From Neoconidiobolus thromboides FSU 785 (lineage: Eukaryota > Entomophthoromycota > Entomophthoromycetes > Entomophthorales > Neoconidiobolaceae), in the NCBI GenBank assembly GCA_025603075.1, contig MU626288.1:1-64000 (forward strand): a stretch of 64,000 nt of DNA. The letters run 5' to 3'. Positions 1-11,591 of the stretch are shown here, in pieces; position 1 is the stretch's first letter, and every line of letters begins with the position of its first letter. The position numbers and the translations under genes were made by a program. The notes beneath the pieces are model-generated. The model worked only from the letters and a program-made list of their open reading frames with translations. It made no database searches and was not told the DNA's origin.

Positions 1-2262
1 AATCTGGTACTCAGTGATTGGATTCAAAAACAGTCATTGTCTAGTTGACTACACTGTAAGTTGAAAGGTCTTAGTTTATGTGATTAAGATAGACTTGAGT
101 TATGAAGAGTAGCATGTAATAGGCTACAGACTATATAAGACAAACAGGATAAATAATACTGATGTAAAATCTACGTAAAATACTATTAAGTAAACTTATT
201 GACTTTATTAAATGTTTGAGATATCAAGGAATAATTCAGTTAAAGAGCCTCGAGCTATTATGTTTTTGAATCTCTTTTATACTCCGATAAGTATAGATAT
301 CAAGACAAGAGGATAATATTCTTTGAGATGAAGATAGAAATTCTCATAGCAAATCAAAATAAGAGCATGGGATTAATTGTCTCTGAGCTCAAGAGCACAA
401 CAGCTTAGGCGATTATTATGCTATACTCAATCATGGAGCTGATAAAGTGATGTTTCATAGATAAGTACTTTTGTTTTTTTGAAAAATTTGGTTCTGAAAA
501 CTAGATAAAAAAATGAAATCGATTTGGACATCTCTGTTTTATTTGTATATTTAAGAAACAAGTTTAACTCAAGTTAAAACCGATTTTGACAACTTAATTT
601 TAATCCTGGATGATTTAAGAACACAAAAACGATCCAAGTCATAAAGCTGAGAAGCCATAACCATAACTCTAGAGCAAGCAAGGAGAGTTAATAAAGTTGG
701 ATTATTAACAGAGTAAAGTATCTTTGATCTAGGGTTGCCAGGACTTGGGCGCCAGGAAACATAGCCAATTTTTTATCTCAATTATCTATGTCATAGATAA
801 AGTTGTGAAGGGGATATTGGGATTGTTTTCCTCGAAATTTGTTTGTAAAACTTTCATAGTCATTATATTCAAATGTGTAGATTCAACAATAATCTCTTTA
901 AAATCATCAGAAATCTTGTAAATTATACTTTTAATATTTTCAATTTCTGTAAGTCCTTGAAGCTTTTAAGTACATTCGAAGTTAAAAAATGTTGAATTTT
1001 ACATTTCACTATTTTATACTATTAAAGTCAATAATCAATTATAAAAAAATTAGAAAAAATTAGAAATCCACATTTAAAATAACGGAAAGAGTTGATGTAC
1101 GCATCTTAGTATAATTCCAGCCTTTTATACTAATCACCTTTACTTAGCTTTGAATGGTTGGAAAATTTACTTGCAGTATGACACATGTAGAAGGACTCAT
1201 GGCCTCAACCCCAAAATTATACTGGTATGAGTAGCTTCTGAAAGCGATAATATTATTTGAACCTATACTTGAAATTCTTTAGAAAGAATCTAGCTACTTT
1301 TCTATATTCCAAAAAATTGAGTAATCCTATTTTAAAAAAATGAATTATTTAGATAAATGCTAATCTTTTATAAAAAATATTTGATTTCATATAAAAAGGG
1401 ATATTTTCTATTGTAAAATTGAGATTCCTGGATCATTATCAAATGAGGAAGATAGACTAATAATTGTTATACAATAATGTATATTAAATATAATAAAGTC
1501 AATCCGTTAAAAACTTTAAGTTAGTTTTTATTATACTCTAAAATTACATTGTTTTAGATATTAGATTGCTTTGAGGAACTGATATTCCTTTGGAAGTAAT
1601 TAGGTTTATTCTAATTACAAAAGCAATTATAATTCTAAGTTAAAGAGAGCTATCAACTATATATATTGATATTAAACTAAGTAGTATTTACTACATCAGA
1701 TAGGTATGTATGGGCATAATACCTAATCAGCATACAATTCTGATTGTATATATTAGCATTTTTTAAAAATCTCATCAAGAGAACTTATGTAAAAGTTACT
1801 GTAATATAATTAAACTATATGAAGTAATTAATATAATCTCGTTCAAAAGTAACTTTTATTTTGAATTTTTGTTAAAAAATAATGAAAAAGTAAAAAAAAG
1901 GCAATATATACAATACATTCAGAAATGTATCGGAGATAACATTATTAATATACTTGTATTAATAATGAAAATAGTAATGAAATATTAGACAATTTTAATA
2001 AATATCAATAAATCATTAAATTAAGACCATTTAATCCATATGGAGATGTGTTTTTGTGTTTAAGAATATTGCTAACAAATTTTCCATTTAAATAGTGCTT
2101 AGAAGAAACACCCCTATATATTTGAAGAATGAATTTTGCTATCATAGTAATCAATTTAAGATTGAATCCAAAATATAGTGAATAATTTGAAACTTTATTA
2201 AATCATGTTAGAATCCATATCATAATACAAGCTAAGCCATTAGTTAAATAATTTTTATTAAC
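1..2262. other. Intergenic, no gene seen
   Basis: No reading frame of note and no spliced gene could be assembled on either strand. The DNA is AT-rich and looks like decayed intergenic sequence. A slightly less AT-rich patch lies around 640-760. One MITE copy sits at 2039-2118, just beyond the 3' end of the zinc-knuckle gene. Confidence 0.5.
2039..2118 (-). repeat. MITE copy a (internally deleted)
   Basis: Begins TATGGAGATGTG and ends AAACACCCCTATA, with TA at both ends. It matches the reverse complement of the fuller copy at 35977-36080 but lacks about 25-30 bp around the TGGAAAAA/AATGAA part, so one arm of the inner hairpin is missing. Confidence 0.7.
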
Positions 2263-3018
2263 TTAATCGTCTCTTCTTTTTCTTTTTTGTAATGATTTAT
2301 CGGAAGAGGTTGATTCATCGGAATCAGAATTCTTTGAATCGGATCGACCTCTTAACTCTTCCTTTTCTTTTGAATCTGGATTTGAATCTGAGTCTGAGTC
2401 TGAGTCTGAGTCTGAATCTGAACTATCACTAATAATTCAATTAATAAAAAAAGTGATGAAAAAACAATTTATTGTCTATTACCTCATATTTACTAGAATT
2501 TTTCTTTTAATATCATCTGTGGTTATTTTATTGGGCCTATTTGAATAGGAGCTATTACAAAATTCAAATAACAAATCATCTGAATAACTTACTTTTGAAC
2601 CTCTTCTTCTTTTTGTGGATCATCTGGCAATTCTACTAATTCTGGTTTTTCTAGTTGTTTTGTTCGAGATGGTCGATATAAATATTTATGTTCTTTTTTA
2701 CATTCATAAGACTATTAAGTTAGATATTAATCTCCATATTCCCTTTACTAGTGTAAAATAAAGTCAACTTACCCAATGTCCATATTCATTACATCTCTAT
2801 CGTTTTCATATTTAATAAAGTTTATACTACAGATTTATTTGATATTGGCTTACTTGGCACCTTTGAGTACTATTATTATTACCACCAGAGCCACCAGTAT
2901 TGCCTCGTAACTTTTTATAATATCTACAGTGTTAAAATTAATTTATTATGAATTAGAGGACTTTTTAAATATGTCATTACTGTACAGAGGGTAATTCTTT
3001 ACGATTATAATTTGACAT
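2263..3018 (-). CDS. ZCCHC10-like zinc-knuckle protein
   Basis: Small spliced gene of about six exons starting MSNYNRKELPSV. The central part reads RCQRCNEYGHWSYEC, a CCHC zinc knuckle (C-x2-C-x4-H-x4-C), followed by KYLYRPSRT and then a Ser/Asp-rich tail ending in KRKRRDD. This order (basic N-terminus, RCQ-C-GHW-YEC knuckle, YL-RPSRT block, Ser-rich tail) is that of ZCCHC10-family proteins, which are nuclear and poorly characterised, probably RNA-related. The knuckle codons are interrupted by two introns (after RCQ and after GHW), which is why no long open frame is visible. An SD-dipeptide run is encoded by a (TCTGAG)n tract near 2386-2420. Exon borders were placed by eye from GT/AG and family conservation. 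Confidence 0.8.
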
Positions 3019-3217
3019 TGGTGTTTATAAAGAAGATTAAATTTTAATAAAATTTGCTTATTTTTTTTTACAAATGCTTCATATTTTCTGCAAAAAATAG
3101 TCTTGAATTTTTTAAAAAAAATGCTATATAAATTGTCACTAAATTAAAATAAAAAAACTTCATATTCTTTTTTAATAAAAATTTATTTGATATGACTCAA
3201 ATTCTCAAAAAATACCA

Positions 3218-4300
3218 CTAATCCTTTTCAGCCATACGTTGTAAATGTTCAGTAATTTCTTCAGTAGATAAGACATGAAATTTCTTGCTACTTTTATCAG
3301 CCACTCCAATTTCAATTTCATTAGCTTTAAAATCGATAGCTAAAACGGAGGATAAGGTATTAATAGCCAACTAAAAAAAGAAGATAATAATAAGTCAATT
3401 AATTGGTCAATAAATGTATCTAAATAGTAGAATTGTTTTACCTCAATAGTTTCTTCTTCATCAAGTTCTTTTTCTTTTTTTAATTTTTTTTCCAAATAAT
3501 TAATCACATCTTGTTGTTTAGTACCAGCACCACTTGCTTTATAAGCTATGTAATAACCAGCTGGATCGACTTTAAAAAGTTGGGGGCCAAGCTCTTCATC
3601 CATGCCAACAATCATCATTGCTTATTATTTTAAAAAAATCAATTTTCATCATTATAAAACTATTAAATAAAAAGCTAAAAAACTTACAAACACCTAATGG
3701 TCTCATATAAGCATGTTGTGTATAAATTTGATTTTTACTAGCCATACGTTTAGCTAATAAATCTGGACTTATTTCATATCCAAACTTATAGCGAAAGTTA
3801 GCAGCTTCTTGACGTGCTTGAGTTATTTGTGCCCGAGCATCAGCTATTAAACAAAATAAGTAAACAATAGCTCATTGGCTAATTCCCTAATAAAAAGTGT
3901 TTAACCTACCAATTAATCCAGTCATAACACAACCAATAGTTGGTGTAATTTGAAAGATATGGGTAACAGAAGAAGGATCCATAAGCTTATCCTAAAAGAA
4001 ATGAATCATTATGAATAATCTATTAAAAACTTTATAATTTTTTCTATAACTTACAGGTATTTTTTTTTGAGTTATAATAACAGCACTATCTTTACCACGA
4101 ATAGCTACTGAAGTCATATTGGAATTAGCTATGGCTTTAAAAGCATATTCTAAATCAAGGAGAAATATTAATTATTATTCATAGATTATAAGTCTTATTA
4201 TTATATTTCTGTTATTAATTGGGTATTTACCAACTTGATAAAGTCTCCCTTCTGGAGAAAAAATAGTAATATGGCGATCATATCCTGCACTTCGACTCAT
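3218..4300 (-). CDS. 20S proteasome subunit alpha-6 (PSMA6/Scl1)
   Basis: Six exons, about 250 residues, the usual length. Starts [20 protein letters not shown] and continues YQVEYAFKAI, the alpha-type N-terminal signature ([18 protein letters not shown]) that gates the 20S core. Later exons give [20 protein letters not shown], an [14 protein letters not shown] segment, and [20 protein letters not shown]. The tail ends HLQRMAEKD. Alpha subunits are structural and gating and carry no catalytic Thr, so none is expected. It is transcribed away from RPN10, another 26S proteasome gene, with 290 bp between the start codons. Introns lie at about 4154-4231, 3990-4054, 3846-3909, 3617-3687 and 3373-3441. 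Confidence 0.95.
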
Positions 4301-4590
4301 CTTTTATCCTTTTATTTTAACTAAAATTTTGAAAGCTTGGTTGAATGTTTTTATTTTCTATTCATTTGATTACGTTGCCTACTATTTAAATGCAAAATTT
4401 AATGATCAAATGAAACCAAAGTAAGTTGAAATCCTTTGAATTGATGGAATTTGATTGGTTTTAAAAGCTTAAAAAGTTGCAGCTTAGTTAGCATAGTATT
4501 AGACCTACTCTTAAAGCTGTAATAAAAAGTTAAAAGCTCATTTTCTAATTCAAAAGCAACTTTTTTTTAAAAATAAATCAATCAAAAAAG
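4301..4590. promoter_or_regulatory. Divergent promoter of PSMA6 and RPN10
   Basis: The 290 bp between the two start codons must hold both promoters. A CCAAT-type motif (GATTGG on the plus strand near 4450) and several A/T tracts are visible. I looked for the Rpn4/PACE element GGTGGCAAA in both orientations and did not see it, so any co-regulation would use another site. Confidence 0.5.
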
Positions 4591-5972
4591 ATGGTCTTAG
4601 AAGCAACCATGATAGTGTAAATAGAATAAATAGTAACATGAAAGATAAGTTATTAATCATATTTTCCAAATAAAAAAAAGGTTAGACAACTCCGAATGGA
4701 TGAGGAATGGAGATTTTACACCAACTCGTTTAGAAGCACAAGCTGATACTTTAAACATATTATTTCGTAGTAAAACAGGATCAAATCCAGAAAATACTGT
4801 TGGGGTATTATCAATGGCTAATAAAGGGTAATAAAAATATAATTGATTTCTATATTCTATATTAAAAAACAATTTATTATTATTCGAGTAGCCCAGAAGT
4901 ATTAGTCACCCTTACCACTGAGTTAGGAAAAGTATTATCAGCTGTTCATCGAATGAAGTTAGGTGGGCAAGCTAATTTTACAACTGGTGTACAAGTGGCT
5001 CAATTGGCTTTAAAACATCGACAAAATAAAAATCAAAGACAAAGGATTGTGGTATTTACTGGTAGTCCTATTTATGAAAATGAAAAAGAATTGGTTAAAC
5101 TTGGTAAAAAATTAAAAAAAAATAATGTGGCTGTAGATGTTATTAATTTTGGGGAAGTCGATAACAATACTCCTAAACTACAAGCTTTTATTGAAGCGGT
5201 TAATTCATCTGCTAATAGGTAAATAGATATATGATTTTTGGATGAAAAACAGTGTTAATCAGTTTCTGTTTTATATATAGCAATTTATTAACTGTTTACC
5301 CTGGAGCTGAACTTTTATCCGATGCAGTACTTGCTTCTCCTATTATCCCAGAAGATGGATCAGGTGTTGTTAGATCTAGTAATGATAATTTCGAATTTGG
5401 CGTGGATCCAAGTGTCGATCCAGAATTAGCAATGGTAAGTTTTTGATACGATGAATATAATCTAATGTAATAATGATAATATTAATTGAATATTTTATTA
5501 CAGGCCCTTCGTATTTCACTTGAAGAAGAAAGAGCAAGACAAGAAAGTTTAAATGCCAATAATCCAAATAAATCAGAAGAAAGTAAAGAAGCACCAGCTC
5601 AATCTACTTCAGCTCCTCAAGAAGAAGTAAGATAAAAACAACATTTTAAAAAAAAAGTATTTTTTTATTAAATAATATAATTAGTTTATGGAATACGATG
5701 AAGAAGCAGAACTCAAACAAGCATTAGCTATGTCCTTGCAAATGATGGAAGAAGAAGTAAGCTCAACTTTATAATTTATCTTATAAATAATATTAATCTT
5801 TTTTATATAGGGAGATAATCAACCTAGTGGTGGTGCTGAACTTGATGACATTAAAGATTTACCAGGTGTTGATATTGAAGATCCAAAAGTACAAGAAGCT
5901 ATGGGATTATTAAAAGACTATGATGGTAATGATAAAGATAAGAAAAAGAAGGACAATGAAATGGAGGATTAA
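4591..5972 (+). CDS. 26S proteasome ubiquitin receptor Rpn10/PSMD4
   Basis: Six exons. The N-terminal VWA domain reads [20 protein letters not shown] then [22 protein letters not shown], and [20 protein letters not shown], all typical of Rpn10. Two ubiquitin-interacting motifs follow: [15 protein letters not shown] (exons 3-4) and [18 protein letters not shown] (exon 5), each with the A-x3-S core. The tail has [15 protein letters not shown] and a Lys/Asp-rich end. Rpn10 sits in the 19S lid/base junction and binds polyubiquitin. Two UIMs resemble the animal PSMD4 layout, whereas budding yeast has one. The first intron (donor just after codon 9) explains why the frame looks broken near the start. 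The gene is divergent from PSMA6 and convergent with NPR2, with 71 bp between the stop codons. Confidence 0.95.
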
Positions 5973-6043
5973 AGTAGTAGTATGAATTTATTTTAGCATT
6001 ATTATTATTATGTTTATATTTTATTTATTTATTATTTTATTTT

Positions 6044-7150
6044 TTATTTATAAATAAACTTAACGTTAGGTTCATTCATTAATAATTTATCCATTTCTAT
6101 GGGGGAATAATTAAATTCGGTACATATTTCATCATAATGATGTTTTCCGTTAAGATATCTAAATAAATAGAATTAATATCAATAATATATTATTATGTAT
6201 TAAACTATTTGATATATATTATTAAACTTACTTTTTGATGTTATTTGGTAATACAAATTTTGATTCTTGTTGTAATATAGGAAATTTATGTATTCGATAA
6301 ATTAATTTATTAATTATACCAAAGGTTATGAATCGTCTAATTGTGCAAAATACATCAATTATTATTATTGTTATATAGCACAAGTATTTACCTAACATCT
6401 AAATTTAAACATTCTACTTGATTAATTTGAATCCATTGTAGTAATGTTTCTCCAGGTCTTAAAGCACAATATAAAGATAATAATTTACTAAAATTGGGTG
6501 TAGGTAAATCTAAATCTAAATCAAGAAATGAATATAAATTATTAATACCATTTTGCCAATAATAGAGTGAATAATATTATTACTCATTCCAGCTACATAT
6601 TTAATACATTCTTTTTGTAAATAAATATCTTCAATTAAATTTTTTAAATTTGGATTAACAGAATATCGATTGGAATACTATTGATAAAAAAAACAATTTA
6701 GTAATCCATATATGTCCCATTTTATCTTATTCTATTAATATATAAAATACTAAATATTAATTACTTGAAATATATCAATCATAATAATACAACCATAATA
6801 GCTAATAGAATAAATAAATAAATAAAAACAAACAAAATATTCTACTTACATTAAATGTTCCAATGATTTCATGACTAATAAAGGTTCCGTATCGCATAGT
6901 AATGTAATTTTTTTGACATGATTAATACCATTAATAAATGGTAATATCTAATATACCAATATTAAACAAATATATAATTATAATAATAATAACTTACTTT
7001 CTTAATCGAAATATCCCAAGTATCATCCGCTAATTGATTTAAATCGGCTAATGGAGAAGGTACATCACACATTTTAAATGTTTTTGGTTTATTATAACTT
7101 GGAAATAATTTTAAATTAATTATACCCATAGTAACTAAACAATACAAATA

Positions 7151-7183
<33 letters not shown>

Positions 7184-7720
7184 GCTACATAAAGTAATCC
7201 TACTTTCACACATACTATTTAAATCTTCTAAGATATGTTCCAGTGCTGGTAATAGTGCATGTTTTTTTTTCAAGTCGGACAGTACTTCTTCTTCTATCTG
7301 AAAAGTAAATTATTTAAACCCAAGTCTACTTTTCCACGTTCCCTTTTTTTAACTTACCTCCAACCCTTTTAATACCAATCCCATCTTACCAATAATAGGT
7401 TCAAAACTTTTAACTTCATCTTTTCCATTAAATACCCAACACAGATTAAACATTAATGCATTTCTTTCATATTTCCTATTTTTAATTGTTATTGGATACC
7501 CTATAATTTTATAGTTGGAACAATTCACTGTTATTAAATGTTCATTTAATTCACTTTTGGGGATAATGTAATCTGAGATTAACTCAAAATCAAATAATTT
7601 GGAAGCTCCAGAAATACTGTTTTCTGGGATTTCGTATACTACTTTGGGACCTTGGATTGGGTGAAATTCACAATAGAACAAAGCTAATAACCGAGGGAAG
7701 CCTCGATCACTGGGTTGCAT
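6044..7720 (-). CDS. Npr2/NPRL2, GATOR1 (SEACIT) subunit
   Basis: Multi-exon gene. Exon 1 encodes PRLLALFYCEFHPIQGPKV, then PENSISGASKLFDFELISDY, KLITV-type and KIIGYPITI-type blocks and YERNALMFNLCWVF, matching the conserved longin-like N-terminus of NPRL2. Middle exons hold the LPALEHILEDLN helix, and the last exon ends NGKHHYDEICTEFNYSPIEM, then MDKLL and a short tail, matching the conserved winged-helix C-terminus of the family. Npr2 works with Npr3 and Iml1 as the GAP that turns off TORC1 when amino acids are short, at the vacuole. An (AAT)n microsatellite lies in one intron (about 7148-7185). The start is the first ATG. Interior exon borders around 6180-6960 are only approximate. Confidence 0.9.
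7148..7185. repeat. (AAT)n microsatellite in an NPR2 intron
   Basis: An uninterrupted run of about twelve AAT units lies between two NPR2 exons. It is a candidate length-polymorphic marker with no coding role. Confidence 0.8.
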
Positions 7721-7900
7721 CTTTTTTAAATTTGATTTCTATTTAATTTTTAGTTGAAGTTCGTTAACTTTATTGAAATAATTTAATGTGTTAAAATGAA
7801 TTTTTTGGTGGCTTTTTATATAGAATAAAATTCAACGTCAAATTATGAGGTTTAAAATAAAAAATAATTAAAACAGTTTTCAACTTGAATTTATTTAATA

Positions 7901-10125
7901 ATGAAAAAAACTCCATCTCAAAGAAAATCGGTTATTCATCCATTAGAGCAAAAAGAAGATGATATAAAGGAATCAGTGATAGCAATTAAGCATATAAACT
8001 CAACTAGTTTTGGTAATAAAATCATTGAATGGATAAAAAAAGAAAGCGAAGTTTTTAGTAAAGATATTTTACATCTGTTAAAGTTAAAAAAAGTAAGTTA
8101 AAATATTATTATGAATATTTTATATCGTACAATTAAAATTTATTTAGGCTTCTTTAATTCTACCAATATGTGATTATGATATTTTATTACAAAGAAATAC
8201 CATTGAAGATTATATTTTATTAACTACCGATTTTATTAAGTTAACTCCATTTACCTCACTTTCTTTTTTAACTATGTTTATTAATGAGTAATTTATTTAT
8301 TATATTTATTTTATTTTATTTTATTTAGTATTTATTTAATAAATAGCACCAAATTATTTACAATAAAAAGCGATAAATTATCTAGTAAAGAAATTGTACC
8401 TTATTTTATGAACAATAAACTAGAGTAAGTCAAAGGTCTTCTATTTTTTGTTTTTAAAGATGATACTAACATTACTCAACTCATTTGATTAGTTTCAAAG
8501 GCATAGAAATTGTAGATAAATTTGAACAAGTACTATTTGATAATATAGCATGTAATATAATTATAGTCAATAATTTATTAACTATTATTGAACCATGGCC
8601 ACCTATATTGAATACTATTAATGATGTGTTTATGTTTTACAATCCATTAAAATTAGCTAATGAACAATATCAATTAACTTTAGATTATGGGGAAAAGTAA
8701 GTTTACACTTATAGTAATAACATATTATTACTACTACTGTTTTATTTGTGTTTTATATTTATATTTATATTTATATTTATCATATCATTAGATTAAATGA
8801 ATTATTTAAAAAAGAAGACATTAAATTAACCGAATTAATGCACCAATTACATAATTATTATGATCAATTATATAATTTATTTAATAATAATCCATTATCT
8901 TCTAAAAATCTGTTTCATGAATTGGAAGTTTATTTGTGTAATAATTATTATAATAAGTAATATTAATATGTATTTGTTTCTGCTTTATATTAAATTAATT
9001 TTAATATTTAATAAGGTTGTTTCAACCGGATGACAGTGGCGATATTTTATTAGATTCACAATTCCAACAACAATTAGCTGTTATAAAAAAAGATAATATA
9101 ATTTTGACAAAATTAAGAACAAATTGTAATACAGAAATAGAAGACGATCTTCTTAAAGATTTAATAACTGAATTAACTACAATAACATTATTGAAAACAC
9201 CCAGTTCAAAGTTAAAATTGTTAATCAATTTTAACAATAAATTATCAAATAATTCATCTATGGATATGATTTTACCAAAAATCATTTATTCATTAACATA
9301 TTTAAAAGAAGAAATATATTTAATATCAAATATTAGATTTATACAAAGGTAATATTGATATTTTAATGATAGGAATGTATATTTTATTATTTAGATTTCA
9401 TCCCAATTTAGATGGAGTAGCTACTTATTGTTTAACTAATATATTAGCTTCAATTACGTATATTGAATCTTTAGCAAAAGAGAATAATACTATTGAGAAG
9501 TAAGTTCCACTAATTTATTAATTTGTCGTAATTTATTATAAATTTATTATAATTTAGTAAATTTAGTGATAATAAAACTATGGATAATTCAATGTTATCT
9601 TCCTTAAAAACATTATCAGGTATACCAATGGAATTAACAGGGGAAGGAGTTAAAGCAATTGTCAATGTAGTTGATAAGTAAATACTATTTTAAACTGATA
9701 TTATAAATGTTGTTATTAATTGTTTTTTTTCATATTAGGACTTTTAGTAAATTTTGGTATCCAACAACGATAACAACAACAGAGACAGTAGATAATAATA
9801 ATAATAATAATAATTTAATAATTTCAAAGGAATTAAATAAACCAACAATTGAAGATAATAATATAAATAATATAAATAACAATAATAATAATAATGAGTG
9901 AGTTTTAATTTTAATTAAAAGAAATTTTTTATAAAGTTTGTTAGTTTATCAAGTGAAATAGCCCAATTTCAAACATATAATAAATCATTTAAAGAACTGT
10001 CCATTTTAGAGTTGGAAGGTAACTAGAGTTTAATATTTGAAATAGTAATTTATTAACTGGACTACTATTAATCTTTAGAACTTTATAATAATTATCATAA
10101 ATTATTAACTTTAATAAATAAATAA
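7901..10125 (+). CDS. VPS9-domain protein, probable Rab5 GEF
   Basis: About eleven exons, roughly 545 residues. The recognisable part is in exons 6-7: MDMILPKIIYSLTYLK, then LISNIRFIQRFHP, then GVATYCLTNILASITYIESL. This is the core of the VPS9 domain (D-x-IP-YV, N-x-YI-RF, GE-Y-T), which catalyses nucleotide exchange on Rab5/Vps21 GTPases at endosomes. The Asp of the DMILP motif, which is important for catalysis in the family, is present. The N-terminal 300 residues are not recognised. The C-terminal exons are Asn-rich, then end ELSILELEELYNNYHKLLT, a likely coiled coil. Reading through the last donor would give a stop at 10026, but splicing to 10069 extends the leucine heptads, so I chose 10125. 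The gene is divergent from NPR2 (180 bp). No CUE domain is seen, so it is not a plain Vps9 orthologue. Confidence 0.8.
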
Positions 10126-10165
10126 AGTTTAAATTGTTATATTAATAAATATAAATTTCTCATAT

Positions 10166-10271
10166 ATATGAAGGTGTGTTTTTTGTGTTTAAGAATTTTA
10201 TTAACAATTTTTTTGCTCAAATAACACTTAAGAGGTGGAAAAAGTGATGAAGTTAAAAAACATCTACATGT
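10166..10271 (-). repeat. MITE copy b
   Basis: Full-length-like copy reading TATGAAGGTGTGTTTTTTG through the GTTTAAGAATTTTATTAACA and AGGTGGAAAAAGTGATGAAG parts to AACATCTACATG. It sits in the 280 bp between the convergent stop codons of the VPS9-domain gene and the F-box gene, so it may lie in one or both 3' untranslated regions. Confidence 0.75.
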
Positions 10272-10405
10272 TATAATTCTATAATCAATTTAAAATTAAA
10301 ATAATTTATTACTAAAAAGAGAGAAATTCGAAAATAGAAATAGAAAGGTATAGAAATGAAAAAAACTTAGTAACCCACTGTCAACGCCTTGGCCTATAGA
10401 ACAAC

Positions 10406-11591
10406 TTAGATTGTAAACTGTTGAATGGATTTAAAATAAAAAGGTAATAATCCAGGTAAATTCAAATGTAATTCAGGATATAACAACTTAGCTTTGGTTG
10501 CAAACTTACTTGATACGCCTGAACAGCCCAATACATTTAATACTTTTAATTTATTACAATTAGCTAATATATAAAATAAAGAAGTATCCGTAATACATTG
10601 ACAATATGATAAAGATAATACTTCTAATTGATTACAATGATTAGCAATAGCCACAACCGAGTAGTCGGAAATTTGAGCACAATTAGTTAAATCTAAATAA
10701 ATTAATTGTTGACAATTTTTAGCTAATTCAATAAAACCAAAATCAGTTAATTGAGAATTCCAAGACAAGGATAATTTTTTTAATAATTTACAATGTTTAA
10801 CTAATTTAGTTAATACAATATCACTACGATTGCCACCTGCTAAATTGAGATATTGGAGTTTTAATAAGTAAGGCAATACTCGTTGTAAATCATAATTTTT
10901 TAATCCTTTACAAAATCCTAAATCTAAATGTTTTAATTCACTACCTAATAAAGGGATTAAATTTGCTAAATGTTGGCTTAATATGGGATTATTTCGATGC
11001 ATTTCATCCAATTGAGTAAGATCTAATATACTCACCAATTTAAAATTACTTGTAGACTTCAAGGAGGTAGAAAGTAAATGAAGTGAATTTAAATCTTTAA
11101 ATTTTGGTTTTCTATAAAGTAAAGGCGTGGCTAAAGAATACCAATATTTACATACTAAACTACTTTTGGCTAAATGATACGGTGTTGATATTAAATAAAT
11201 AAATATATTTTCTAAGATTTCGGGTGGCAATGGGAGTTCATTTTTGGCATAATTTGTTATTGGTATAGTATTAACACAAGCTATTGAACTACTTGTTGTC
11301 AATCTCGTTTCTAATTTGACTTCTTTTTTATGTACTATTGGTTCCGTTTTTTTAAAATTGAATTCTACCTATAATAATGTTAAATTAGCTTTGTTTGATC
11401 ATTATCAATTAATTCAATGCTTGAATATTTACCTGTAAATCATCCTTACTTTTTGTCTTTTTCAAGCTCAATTTGTTACTATCATTCTCTTTATTACCCT
11501 TGTCATTATTATTAAATAAACATAATTCATTAACACTTTTGCTTTTAACTTCAAGTTCTATATCTTTAAATTGTTTAATTTTATCACTCAT
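10406..11591 (-). CDS. F-box/LRR protein (FBXL, Grr1/Amn1-like)
   Basis: Two exons, about 350 residues. Exon 1 starts MSDKIKQFKDIELE, is Lys/Asn/Ser-rich and ends DDLQ. The intron (about 11367-11431) joins to VEFNFKK. The F-box is LPPEILENIFIYLISTPYHL then LVCKYWYSLATPLLY. It is followed by about seven cysteine-containing LRRs, for example LKHLDLGFCKGLKNYDL, LIYLDLTNCAQISDYSV and LEVLSLSYCQCITDTSL. The C-terminus is LPFYFKSIQQFTI. Such proteins are substrate receptors of SCF ubiquitin ligases, binding Skp1 through the F-box and targets through the LRR arc. A start inside exon 2 would need a TTG codon, so the spliced start is preferred. The target is unknown. Confidence 0.88.

Noticed and set aside
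400-465. Ankyrin-like fragment (LNHGAD) in the left flank
   Set aside because: One short match in a frame bounded by stops and no second repeat; chance is likelier.
11280-11302. Start of the F-box protein within exon 2
   Set aside because: There is no ATG there; the frame continues upstream through a normal intron to an ATG at 11589-11591.
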